Assembly (NCBI GenBank): GCA_963814985.1
Contig: CAWFFV010000059.1
Coordinates: 1-39,284 of the forward strand
Reading direction: 5' to 3'
From: CAWFFV01 sp963814985
GTDB lineage: Bacteria > Chloroflexota > Ktedonobacteria > Ktedonobacterales > Ktedonobacteraceae
Length of the DNA: 39,284 nucleotides
Shown: piece by piece, positions 1 to 10,998 of the stretch
Layout: every line of letters begins with the position of its first letter
Position numbering within the stretch: position 1 is the stretch's first letter
Translations under genes and position numbers: made by a program
The notes under the pieces: generated by a model
Told to the model about the DNA's origin: nothing
Database searches by the model: none
What the model saw: only the letters and a program-made list of their open reading frames with translations

Positions 1-1
1 G

Positions 2-100
2 GAAATACGCACTGGAATCGCATTAGGACTTTGGATTATAGGTCACACTCTTCTACTGGATACAATGCAGAGTATCCTTGAGCAGGCACACCATAATTAA
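2..100 (+). CDS. C-terminal end of an unidentified protein (partial)
   Basis: An open frame enters from the left edge and ends at a TAA at 98-100. Its 32 residues contain a hydrophobic stretch (GIALGLWIIGHTLLL) followed by a short polar tail (EQAHHN), as expected for the last membrane helix and tail of a membrane protein. There is too little sequence to name a family. The call rests only on the open frame and its composition; it could be chance. Confidence 0.3.
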   Translation, partial: EIRTGIALGLWIIGHTLLLDTMQSILEQAHHN

Positions 101-248
101 GAGAGTGTTCTCCTTTCCAGATCTCTGACCCTTATTCTCTACGATTGTGTCATTGCGATCGAGAGGATAAGGGCGATACTGTCTGCAACTCAGTTGGCCT
201 GAACTCCTCGTCGCCGCCCGTCAGGCGAAACAATCCACCACAGCCCTG
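101..248. other. Short spacer before the Rhs gene
   Basis: I see no convincing promoter, terminator or Shine-Dalgarno sequence here. The Rhs frame stays open upstream of the GTG at 249 back to a TAA at 168-170, so the annotated start is uncertain and the true N-terminus (a secretion signal would be expected) may have been lost to a frameshift or truncation. Confidence 0.4.
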
Positions 249-3200
249 GTGAGTCCCTTCACCAATGACCCACGCACGCATACGATTACCGCTCAGACGA
301 CCGTGCTCAAACTCAGCCCCTTCGATGTGAGCGGAGATCCCAACGTTCAGACAGCACCTGTGCCACATCTGGCCTCTGTGGGAGGCAATGCCGGCCAACT
401 CTCCTATAGCTATCCCATCTCTGTCGCTCCTGGAGTCGGAGGCTTTGCCCCACAACTCTCCCTGTCCTATTCCAGTCAGAGCACCAACGAGCGCTATAGT
501 CGTCGCTCCCCTGCTGGCAGCGTTGGGGAAGGCTGGTCACTGGGACTGGGATCGATTAGCGCGGAAACCTACCCCTCCAGTAGTTCCTCCGCAGGCACCT
601 GGTATTTCCTCAGTGGCGTCGGCAATGTCAGTGATCGCCTGGTTCCTGACACCTCTAACTTCTACCAGACCGAGCATATCTCGCGCCTGCGCATTCAAAT
701 GTCCAACAATTGTTTCCATATCTGGGATCGCTATGGCTACTACTATGATCTGGGATGTACCTCCAATTCCTTGCAGTACTATAGCGATTCCACCGGTACC
801 AAGCACTATTATCGCTGGGACGTAGATAAGATCCTGGCTCCCTATGAGTCCACCAGCCAGGTCAAAACCATGTTCATCTCCTATCTGCAAGACACCACCA
901 CGTCTGGGGGCTACACCACCATCCGCGATGCCGCCCTCAAGCAGATCAGCTATGGCTATGCCACCTCCACCAGTGCCAGTTCCCTCACCTTGACCGCCGG
1001 TACTGTCGATTTCCACTACCATGCTCCCACTGCCGTTAGCGGTTGGGTCACAGCTTATGGCACCAACTACAACTGTTCTGGCTCTCCTCCCTCCTCGACC
1101 ACCTGGCGCTGCGACGATCCGCAGGTCTATGGCAATATCGCCGCTCCTCCAGTCATGAGCACCTTCACGCTCGACTCGGTCAGCAGCTTTGTCGGCACTG
1201 ATAGTAGTTCGAGCAATACCGCCTACAAATATACGTTCACCTACCACGATGACCCCTTTACCACCAACTACTACGACAGCTACTCCCTGGTTCAGGAAAC
1301 TGCTGCCGGCAATCATTTGCTTACGGCAGTCACTCCCATTGTCTACCAGAATGGCACAGCTCATACCCTCAAGGGGTTGACAATGAGCTATAGTTCTCCC
1401 TTGCAAGATGTCTACTACGACAGTGCTCATACAACCAGCAATCCCAGCCAACAATACGGTGGCCAGACCTTCTGGGAGTATCTCACCAAATATCAAGATC
1501 TCAACACCGGAGTCGGCGGCTCCATCAACTATGCCACAGCCTACAGTAACACTCATGGGACACCCTATGTCACGAATGGGGGTGGCACTATCATTGATGA
1601 TCGGCATGATCCACTCTACTGTACGCTGCATGCCAACGACAGTGATGGCAGTAAGCACTGCACGGGCAATTATTTGCACCCTGAAGATCATGCCTGGAGT
1701 GTGCAGGTGGTCACTCAGACCCAGGCACTGGGCACCGATAGTAGCAGTAGTAGCCTGACAAAGGCGACCACGACCTATAACTACTATCTGGCCTCCTATG
1801 GAACCTATAGTGGCAGTGGGACCTATTGTTACCCTGCCGGAACCTCACCCTATCTCAGTGGACAGACCGATTGTGTCTATGATAGCTGGATTCCTGGCTA
1901 TGATAACAGCGGCAATCCGCTCCAGGATGGGGACTGGCAAGACTACTATCATAGTGAGTTCCATGGCTTCTACGGTGTCTACATCACCAGTCCCGCAGGT
2001 GATCTGACCACCGATTACTACGCCAGTACGGAAGCCTGGTATACACCAAACTCCAATTCGGGCAACTATAACTCTGGACAGCTCTACGAAGAGGACATCT
2101 ACAAAGGCAATCAGGTCAGCGATAGTGCCTTGCTCCGCAAAACCGTCAACACCCACACAGGAGGAACTGGCTATTACAACTCCTGTAAATCTTCATCGTA
2201 TTTTACCTATAATCCGTGTGAAGTGATGGTGGTGTCGAGCAAGACGACACTGTATGAGGGGACTGGCAGTAGCAACAGCAATGCCCCCTGGGTGGAGACC
2301 GACAACACCTATGACGACTATAACAGCTCAAGTGGACTCGGTTCGGGCTATCACAATCTGACGCAACAGGTGATCAGCAGTTCCAATGCCCCCACGCTGA
2401 CGAAGAAGTGGAGCTACCAGACCAACGACCAGACGGTCAACAACGTCACCTACTATCATGTGGATACTCCCACGCATAGCGAAATCGATGACAGCAGTGG
2501 GCATGTGTGGCAATGTCAGGATCTCACCTATGATGAAGGAGTGGTCTCCGGAGTTCCTGCTCCAGCAGCAGGCTGGGTCACCACCACCAAAGCCTATAGC
2601 AACTGTGCCAACCAGTCCAGTACCACGCTCACCAGCTATGCGGGCTATGATGTGTATGGCAATACCGTGGAGGCGGTCGATCCCTACGCCGTCGCCAATA
2701 GCAGCATGTATAGTAGCAACGGCTGTACGCTTTCTACCTCCCCGGCCTATCACTCATCCTCGTGGAGCGCGTCACACTATACTCAGTGTACGACCTACGA
2801 CAGCTATGCTGCCCAACCGAGTAGTACCAGCAATGCCTTCAGTCAATCGAGTAGCGTCAGCTATGACTATACTCAGGACGCATTGCCGACGAGCAGCACC
2901 GATGCCAATAGCCAGGTCACCAGTACGGCCTACAGCTATGACAGCAGTGGCAATAGTACCGTACAGGTCAGTCAACCCACAGAGGGTGGGAGCTACACCA
3001 GTCAATCCAAAACGAACTCCTCATGTACCAGTACCAGCACATTGCCCTGCTATGAGATCGATAGCAATACCTCTCAGTATAGCAGTGCCATCGCCCGAAC
3101 CTTCTACGATAGTCTGGGTCGAGAGGTTGAGACACGTACGCCAGGGCCAGATTCTACCCACGATACCATTGTCTTCACGATCTATGATGATGCTCACCAT

Positions 3201-3470
3201 AGCACCTTCCAGAGTGTCCCTTTCCGTGTCACCAGCGGCAGTAGTTGGGTCGATCCCAACGGAGCCACCGACGATAGCGGAGCCACCCCAGGTGGAACCA
3301 CCACCTACCTGGATGCGCTGGGACGCGTCGTTGGAGTACAGGACCCTTCTTGGGATCAAGTGGAGAGCCGGGCATCAGTTGTTCTGGACTGAGTGGCTCC
3401 TGGACCTCATGCTTGATCTACGGGCTGGGATCGGCCTATGGGGATAGCGCCACCTATGCGACCACCACCG

Positions 3471-5454
3471 CTCTTGATCCCAACAACCATAAGGCAGTCG
3501 GTTTCACTGATGCATTGGGACGCTCACGCTATAGTCAGCAATATAGCGGAACTGGCAGTGGTGCAACCACCATCACGACACAGCAACAAACACAGTACAA
3601 CGTCTTGAACAAACCAACCAGCGTCATTGTCACCGATCAGGCTCCCCAATCGGGACAGAGCATTACCCAGGTCACAACCACTGCCAGTTACGATGATTTG
3701 GGACGACTGACCGGCATCAGCGACCCGGATCGAGGGAGCCATACCCTCACCTATGATGCCGATGGACGTCTGGTGACCGATGTCTCTGGCTCACGAACGC
3801 TGGGCTATAGCCTGGATCTGTTAGGACGTATCGGGTGTGTGCAGGATGCCACCGTCACCCCAGATCCTGCGGGAGCCTGTACCAGTGGAGCCAATCCTTT
3901 TGTCAAAAACACCTATGATAGCGATCCCAGTGGCGTCAGTTGGGGCAGTACCAACTATGCCGTTGGACAACTGACCCAGAGCGTTGCCACCACCTACTAT
4001 CCATCACCCGATTACACGCAAGGCAACGTCACTGAGAACTTCCAATATGACCAGCGGGGCCGCTCCATTACCCAACGTTTGCAGGTGGCTGCAACAGGAG
4101 GAAACCTGACGTTCCCCACCTTCCCGCTGTATCAGGAAACGCAGTCATACAACGATGCCAACCAGCCCACGACGACCCAAACGACCGTAGGAGGCAGTGC
4201 AGGCTACACCTTCACTCAAGCTTATGACAGCACCACAGGGACACTCACAGGCTTGAGCAACAACACCACGGGAACGGCCAATCTGGCAACGCTGAGCACC
4301 AATGCACAGGCAGAACTCAGTAGCGTCAATTACCTCACCAGCACAGGCTCGGCTCTGGCAAGCGATGCCTTCACCTACGATGGCAATCGTCGCCCAACGG
4401 GAGCAACCGCGACCTGGCAGAGTGGCAGTGGCAACAGCGGAACCATTTACAGTGACACCGCGAGCTATGACCCGGCAAGCAATGTGATCAGTCGCTCCAC
4501 CACACAAGCAGCGGTGCCAGGACAAAGTGGGTCAGGGGGCAGCGAAACACAAAACTTCTGTTATGACGAACAGAATCGCCTCGTCTGGTCAGGCAACAGT
4601 GGCACCCAGCCCGGTGCAGGCAACGGCACCTGTGGCAGTGGCACCCTGAGCAATAGCATCAGCGGAGCCAGTTACACCAACAGTTTTGCCTACACCAACC
4701 TGGGACAACTCTGGCAAGGTCCACTCAGTGGAGGCAGTACCCAATATCAGTATCTCTACTGTGATAGTAGCCATCCTCACCAGTTGACAGGACTCTACCC
4801 AACGGGAACCGCCTGTTCTGGCAGAACCGGATCAGTCTACACCAGCAGTTACGACAGTTGGGGCAATGTCACCAGCCGCTCGGCTTACGGAACCACTTCC
4901 GCTCTCTCCTTTGATGGCCTCGATCATTTCGTGCGCTGGGATGTGAGTTCCACCAATGAAGAGTGGTACATGTACGATGGGTCCGGCCAGCGTGTGTTAC
5001 GTCGCACGACCAACAGCAGTGGCACCACCTTCACCGTCTACGCCTTTGGCCTGGAAGAGCACGTCTACGACACCTCAGGCACCAACCTGTGGAACAATTA
5101 TTACTATACATTGGGGGGACGTTTGCTAGGGAATCTGGATGGCAATGGAACCCATTTCTTCCTCACCGATACCCTGGGCAGTGTCGTCTCCAGTATCAAC
5201 AACACCTCTGGAGGAGCAGCGATCAAGGGCAATCAGGTCTTTGGTCCCTATGGCAATGCACGTTACTCTTCAGGGACGCTGGGCACGAGTAAAGGCTACA
5301 CGGGTCAGTACAATGATGGCCTCACCGGACTCGATTACTATAATGCACGCTACTATGATCCGGTGGTGGGACGCTTCTTGTCGGCAGATACGGTACAGGG
5401 CAATCTGCAAGGGATGGACCCTTATGCGTATGTGGGAGGGGACCCGGAAACGAA
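3471..5454 (+). repeat. Rhs core direct repeat, copy 1
   Basis: This stretch recurs at 9013-10996 with a constant offset of 5,542 bases at every anchor I checked, so there are no gaps over about 1.98 kb until a one-base difference at its 3' edge. Differences are scattered and mostly in third codon positions. It encodes the distal YD repeats and the RHS core hallmark up to the junction with the variable tip. Confidence 0.95.
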
Positions 5455-5456
5455 GG

Positions 5457-6275
5457 ACGGATCCGACAGGGTTGTACATGGTTGGGGACAATGGTGAAAG
5501 CGCTCGGCCTCTGGCACCCTGGGCTCAGCCTACTCTTTGCGGTAACGTAGCGGGCTGTTCTGCGAAAGGATTCGATATAAGAGAGCCGAATGAGGGAAAG
5601 GAGTTCTGGTCTTACCAAGTTTTCATAAGAGGAGTTCCCCTTCCAACCCCTTTCACCCTACAAGTTGCCTCGTGGAGCCATCCCACATCAAAAGCAAAAT
5701 TGTCTGGGTGTCCTGCGCTTTGGTGTGGAGGCATCAAAGACGGGTTTAAATTTACGAATGCTGCCATTGAAGCAACAGCTTCAGCTCTCATCCTTACAGC
5801 AATAATAGCCGCAGGAATTTCAGCGGCGTCATCTGGTGGTCTTGCCGTCTTTTTCTCCAACTTTTTAGGGGGCACAGGACTGCAAACGGCACGAAACTTA
5901 CTTGATGGCCTTCAGGGCATGATAGATAGCACTGAGGACCATAATCCGATCATCGATGTGATCACAGATGCGGTGAAAGCTTTGCTTGACTTAGGAGGTA
6001 TTGTCATTAATATATTGAGTATGAAAGGAGTGATTGTAGCTAGTGGTATCAAATCTGTTCAAGGGAATGCAGCAATACTCTTGCGAATATTGGCAGCTAC
6101 AGGCCAGATCCTCCAGGGACAAAAGGTAGCCTTCAAAAATGCTTTAGGGGCTGGTATGGCTACAACTACAGGATTCGTTGGCACCATAGGTGGGGTTGCT
6201 CAGTTCGCAGGTGACGCACTTCAACTCTCTGGCGATTGGCAAGCATATCAAGAATACAGTGATACCCATTCTTGA
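5457..6275 (+). other. Variable tip 1 of Rhs protein (hydrophobic helical effector-like domain)
   Basis: About 270 residues follow the DPTG junction. After a Cys-containing segment (CGNVAGC ... CPALWCGG) comes a run of hydrophobic, Gly/Ala-rich helices (ALILTAIIAAGISAASSGG, VITDAVKALLDLGGIVINIL, AAILLRILAATGQILQG). No nuclease, deaminase or ADP-ribosyltransferase motif is recognisable. The layout resembles tip 2 at 11.0-12.1 kb, which has an acidic or polar segment, a Pro, then paired hydrophobic helices. The inferred role is a membrane-acting effector; I cannot assign a family. Confidence 0.5.
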
Positions 6276-6578
6276 TGAGAGAAACTCTTCTTTTTCAGCA
6301 GGTGGAATGTTTTAGAAAGCATTGACCAGACTGCGAAAAGAAAAGAGCACTTCGGCAGAGCCTCCGATGGGTGAACCAGAGGTTCTGCTGACTCTCGCGA
6401 AATTGAGAACGCTTTCACCCCATCACTGTGCAGAAGAATTTTTTTATTCGCAACTTCCTCTCATTGTCTATAAGCGCATCCTAAATATTTCGTCGTTCCA
6501 CATTCCTAACGACTCCTGTGGTTGTAGCGTGTTATAATCAATTGGGCTAGAGAAATCTTTTATTGGGAGGACACTTCT
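6276..6578. other. Spacer between Rhs tip 1 and the membrane protein gene
   Basis: Short AT-richer spacer. I see no convincing gene; a 71-codon open frame from 6322 lacks a ribosome site and has no plausible protein character. A candidate extended -10 promoter lies near its end (listed separately). Confidence 0.4.
6530..6538 (+). promoter_or_regulatory. Candidate extended -10 promoter
   Basis: TG-T-TATAAT matches the extended -10 consensus and sits about 40 bases before the ATG of the following membrane protein. The -35 position is weak, which is usual for extended -10 promoters. It would let this gene be transcribed independently of the Rhs gene. Confidence 0.45.
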
Positions 6579-7433
6579 ATGATCGTGAATGACCCCTGGA
6601 TCCGTCTGCAACGCAAATGGCAGGCATTGCGTGCTCTCCTCGCCGTTCTAACAGGTATCTATTTGCTCGCTTCTACTTTGAGCCTATTTCTCCCAGCCTT
6701 GAATGTGTTGAGGGGAAATAATTCTAGCAATGTGGTAATTGGTCTCGTCTTTGTTCTTGCTACCTGCTGGTTTTTCTTAGAGAGAAAGGCATTGAAGCAT
6801 CGCATAAAGCAACGTCAGAACCTACTGGGTGGTGATATGAAGCCACTGGCATCCGAACAGCCGTCTCCAGATGTACATGCCCTTTCGCTCCCAACGAAAA
6901 TTGCCCTGCATCCAAAATTGGGGGTAATGAGCCTGCTGTATGGTGCATTTGTGCTCCTGGCTCTGCTTTTTGTTGGTGGTGCCGTCTGGTCACTCATTCT
7001 CTTCTTTAGCACACCTTATGATCCTTATTACACTGGTAATGATCCAATTGCAGCCGCCGCCTGTGCAGGTCTCGCTCTTTACTTCGGCGGGCTTCTCTGG
7101 TTCATGTGGTCACGTTTGTACTCCTGGGTAAAAGTGACAGACACTGGCATGGAGGCGCGATTTAATGGACGCAGGATGCGGATTGTCTGGACAGATGCCC
7201 GCATCTTCAGTGTCGATGGCATGGACGATCCCAAAGCGCCACGCATTTACACGCTCTCAGGAGAACAGGGAAGCGTGGTCTGGACACAGTTGATGTCGAA
7301 GACTCAAACGGGACTCTTTCGGCTCACAATTCCCTTTGACTTATACCAACACCAAAGTCAAGCCCTCTTGGAAGTTGTTGCGGGACGGACTGGCCTGCCC
7401 CTCTCTGATTTGCGCCTCCCTCCTGATGAGTAG
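6579..7433 (+). CDS. Four-helix membrane protein with C-terminal PH-like region; possible immunity partner of Rhs tip 1
   Basis: 284 residues with a good ribosome site (GGGAGG, 10 bases before ATG). Two N-terminal membrane helices (about residues 17-38 and 48-66), a polar loop, and two more helices (about 112-142 and 155-175) are followed by a soluble C-terminal part of about 110 residues (VKVTDTGMEARFNGRRMRI) with the alternating pattern of a bacterial PH-like domain. I do not recognise a named family. It is the first gene after the Rhs tip, the usual place for an immunity gene, and its membrane location would fit protection against a membrane-acting tip. That role is inference from position only. 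Its own promoter candidate lies just upstream. Confidence 0.65.
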   Translation: MIVNDPWIRLQRKWQALRALLAVLTGIYLLASTLSLFLPALNVLRGNNSSNVVIGLVFVLATCWFFLERKALKHRIKQRQNLLGGDMKPLASEQPSPDVHALSLPTKIALHPKLGVMSLLYGAFVLLALLFVGGAVWSLILFFSTPYDPYYTGNDPIAAAACAGLALYFGGLLWFMWSRLYSWVKVTDTGMEARFNGRRMRIVWTDARIFSVDGMDDPKAPRIYTLSGEQGSVVWTQLMSKTQTGLFRLTIPFDLYQHQSQALLEVVAGRTGLPLSDLRLPPDE

Positions 7434-7522
7434 CGCTTCTTACTTCGTTATCAGAATCTCGATGAGCTTGTTGCTCTGATCAGGCAAAAAAGCGCTGAAT
7501 CAGGAGCAAGAGATGAATAGTT

Positions 7523-8934
7523 ATGAACAGCAACATTTTGTACACTACTTCGTTCTTTTGCCCATATTATTCTCCAAGTTCCCCACAATCCAAACCTCCC
7601 ATTTCTTCACTGAAACAAGGCGCTGATGGAATATTTGGAGTGGGTATGAGTACGACCTTTGAATCGGTGGATCCAGATCATCATGCCATTCCCTGTTTCT
7701 TTCTCGAAATTGACCTGCACACAGGAGGAGTAACTGAGCAGTTAGCCGTTTTCCCCTATAGGAACCTGGATCGTGTGCAGATCGGTTATGATGCATTCAA
7801 CAACATGTGGATAATGGCTTTAGAGGCTACAGTGAAAGAGAAGCTTCATATCTATCGCCGAAAGATTTTTGATCTCTACGAAATCGTGTGTGAAGCGCAT
7901 GATCCCTGGCAAAAATTGCTCCGCTTAGAAGATGCCAAAGGTGAAGACAAACGTTTGGTTACCTTCTGGCAACATGAGCAATTCTTTCCACTTCTCTTCG
8001 CCGGATATTATGAAGGTGCATTATCTGGTTTACGTCTGTATTGGAGGTCATGGAGAGCATCAAATTCTGTGAAACCTAGAGATGTCCGCCTGCCGGGAAA
8101 GAGCTTTTTTGAGGTGCCCTATCTCTTCGATGAGACCTTTTTGCTCTTTACTGGTGAATATCAACGCCGTCGCCGTCAATGGCGCTTCAGAATTGCTGCT
8201 TATACCAGAAATGGAACCCGTATCCATCATCAGTTAGTGCCTCGTGTCTCGTTTCCTGCCCGTCGAGAGGACATCTACGCTGCCGTTGACTTATGGGATT
8301 GGCTCTGGCCAACTATCCGCCTCACTCAGGGACCACGTTTCGGTGCAGAAGGAAGACAAACGTGCGTGGCCGCATTGTTGCTCAAGGAACAGCTTGAACA
8401 ATCACCTGCGTGGGAAAAAGGTCGCTTGCCAAGGATTGACCATGGATTGCCGCCGGTTCAGGGAGGATTATATTGGGTTGATCAAGAGGGGCATATCCTG
8501 CGCCATGAGGCGAGTCTCCTGGGAGAACAGATCAGCATGTGTCTCTGTGGAGAAATGATCGTGGGAACCGATCTGCTCGATGGTCAGCAACGACTCTGGT
8601 CCTGGTCACCTGTGGAAGCAATGCAACGAAGGGTCCGTGCTGTGCTCGCACCAGATACTGAGCGAGTAACTCTGGTGGCAATGGAGGGCAACCAGCACGA
8701 GGCAGCATCCTCTTTTGGTGTGTAGAAGAGTATGATCAGGGAATGCGGGTCTCGCTCTGGGAAACCAAAACCTTTGAGATTGTGCAAAGTTCCTGGGTTG
8801 CAGGGCTGCGATTAGCTGATCACTTGTCTGGACCAGGGAGTTATAGAGAGCCATGTGCCGTTGCCTATCAAGAGACACTCTTGCTCGTCGGGATCACTCA
8901 AGAGAGACGATTTCAAATCATACAATTTCAGTAG
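7523..8934 (+). CDS. Unknown protein of about 470 residues, one frameshift
   Basis: I do not recognise this gene. The frame from 7523 runs to 8725 and the protein clearly continues in another frame to 8934 (GQPARGSILFWCVEEYDQG, then MRVSLWETKTFEIVQ). One G lost from the GGG run near 8683-8686 explains the break. The sequence is rich in Trp, Arg and Leu, lacks membrane helices, and contains recurring short beta-strand-like units (GGLYWVDQEGHILRHE, CGEMIVGTDLLDGQQRLWSW), compatible with a propeller-like fold, but that is only an impression. The start is unclear: an ATG at 7513 has the better ribosome site (GGAGCAAGAG) but is in another frame, so a second indel near 7560 is possible. It lies inside the Rhs locus between the first tip partner and the orphan core, so it may be cassette cargo. 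Confidence 0.55.
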
Positions 8935-9012
8935 GAGTGGGATACAGAGATAGGAGCTATCATAAAGCAAGGAAAAATCCCCAGTCAACAAACTAACGGT
9001 ACGCCACCACTT

Positions 9013-10996
9013 CTCTTGATCCCAACAACCATAAGGCAGTAGGTTTCACTGATGCGTTGGGACGCTCACGCTATAGCCAGCAATATAGCGGAACCGGCAG
9101 TGGCGCAACCACCATCACGACACAACAACAGACGCAGTACAACGTCTTAAACAAACCAACCAGCGTCATTGTCACCGATCAGGCTCCTCAATCGGGACAG
9201 AGCATTACCCAGGTCACAACCACGGCCTCCTATGACGACCTGGGACGACCCACCAGTGTCAGTGACCCGGATCGCGGGAGCCATACCTTGAGCTATGATG
9301 CTGATGGACGTCTGGTGACCGATGTCTCTGGCTCACGAACGCTGGGCTATAGCCTGGACCCCTTAGGACGTATCGGGTGTGTGCAGGATGCTACCGTCAC
9401 CCCAGATCCAGCGGGAGCCTGTACCAGCGGAGCCAATCCTTTTGTCAAAAACACCTATGATAGCGATCCCAGTGGCGTCAGTTGGGGCAGTACCAACTAT
9501 GCTGTTGGGCAACTCACCCAGAGCGTTGCCACCACCTACTATCCATCACCCGATTATACCCAGGGCAATATTACCGAGAACTTCCAATATGACCAGCGGG
9601 GCAGCTCCATTACCCAACGTTTGCAGGTGGCAGCAACAGGAGGAAGCCTGACGTTCCCCACCTTCCCGCTGTATCAGAAAACGCAATCCTACAACGATGC
9701 CAGCCAGCCAACGACGACCCAAACGACCGTGGGAGGCAGTGCAGGCTATACCTTCTCTCAAGCGTATGACAGCACCACAGGAACGCTCACAGGTTTGAGC
9801 AACAACACAACGGGAACGGCAAATCTGGCAACGCTGAGCACCAATGCGCAGGCAGAACTCAGTAGCGTCAATTACCTCACCAGCACAGGCTCGGCTCTGG
9901 CAAGCGATGCCTTCACCTACGATGGCAATCGTCGCCCAACGGGAGCAACCGCGACCTGGCAGAGCGGCAGTGGCAACAGCGGAACCATTTACAGTGACAC
10001 CGCGAGCTATGACCCGGCGAGCAATGTGATCAGTCGCTCCACCACACAAGCGGCGGTGCCTGGACAAAGTGGGTCAGGGGGTAGCGAAACACAAAACTTC
10101 TGTTATGACGAACAGAATTGCCTCGTCTGGTCAGGCAACAGTGGAACCCAGCCCGGTGCAGGCAACGGCACGTGTGGGAGTGGCACACTGAGCAATAGCA
10201 TCAGCGGAGCCAGTTATACCAACAGTTTTGCCTACACCAACCTGGGACAACTCTGGCAAGGTCCACTCAGTGGAGGCAGTACCCAATATCAGTATCTCTA
10301 CTGTGATAGTAGCCATCCTCACCAACTGACAGGACTCTACCCAACGGGAACCGCCTGTTCTGGCAGGACCGGATCAGTCTACACCAGCAGTTACGACAGT
10401 TGGGGCAATGTCACCAGTCGCTCAGCCTACGGAACCACTTCCGCCCTCTCCTTTGATGGCCTTGATCATTTTGTACGCTGGAATGTGAGTTCCACCAATG
10501 AAGAGTGGTACATGTACGATGGTTCGGGTCAGCGTGTGCTCCGCCGCACCACCAACAGCAGTGGCACCACCTTCACCGTCTACGCCTTTGGCCTGGAAGA
10601 GCATGTTTACAACACCTCTGGAACAAACCAGTGGAACAATTATTACTATTCCCTGGGAGGAAGCCTGCTGGGGAATCTGGACGGCAATGGAACCCACTTC
10701 TTCCTCACCGATACGCTGGGTAGCGTTGTTTCCAGCATCACCAACACCGCTGGCGGAGCTGCGATTGTCGGCAATCAGGTCTTTGGTCCCTATGGCAATG
10801 CACGTTACTCGTCAGGGACGCCGGACACGAGTAAGGGCTACACGGGTCAGTACAATGATGGCCTGACTGGACTCGATTACGATAACGCACGCTACTACGA
10901 TCCGGTAGTAGGACGGTTCTTGTCAGCGGATACGGTACAGGGTAATCTGCAAGGGATTAACCCTTATGCCTATGTGGGAGGGGACCCGGAGACGAG
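9013..10996 (+). repeat. Rhs core direct repeat, copy 2
   Basis: Gap-free counterpart of 3471-5454 (offset 5,542). Homology begins abruptly around the ALDPNNHKAVGF-coding region and ends at the DPTG junction. This is where homologous recombination would need to act to swap tips. Confidence 0.95.
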
Positions 10997-10998
10997 AA

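Larger units (their letters stand above)
249..6275 (+). pseudogene. SpvB-type Rhs/YD-repeat polymorphic toxin, two frameshifts
   Basis: A giant Rhs-family shell protein, about 2,008 residues when the frames are joined. Residues about 35-120 match the SpvB/TcdB-type N-terminus (SYSYPISVAPGVGGFAPQLS followed by LSYSSQ). A long YD-repeat region rich in Tyr, Ser, Thr and Gly follows, then the conserved Rhs core end (GLDYYNARYYDPVVGRFLSAD ... DPTG). In this family the repeats form a hollow shell around a variable C-terminal effector. The first frame ends at 3392, but the protein continues in the frame starting near 3350 (one base lost in a T run). The second frame ends at 5497, but the protein continues in the original frame after one extra A near 5452; the second core copy at 10,990 shows the uninterrupted version. 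The start is uncertain: GTG 249 has no clear ribosome site and no signal peptide is visible. Either a real pseudogene or a sequence with two indel errors. Confidence 0.8.

Noticed and set aside
537..1691. 384-codon open frame on the minus strand inside the Rhs gene
   Set aside because: It is antisense to the clear SpvB/YD-repeat protein, and its composition (Ile, Val, Gly repeats) is the complement of Tyr/Ser/Thr-rich codons. No ribosome site.
2458..3447. 329-codon frame overlapping the Rhs gene
   Set aside because: Shifted reading of the YD-repeat coding sequence, rich in Pro, Met and Arg; not protein-like.
3340..5460. Programmed frameshifting in the Rhs gene
   Set aside because: No slippery heptamer with downstream structure at the two sites. 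The second copy shows the uninterrupted sequence at the equivalent of 5452, which points to an indel.
6322..6537. 71-codon frame after Rhs tip 1 as an immunity gene
   Set aside because: No ribosome site, it ends over the candidate promoter of the next gene, and its sequence has no fold-like pattern.
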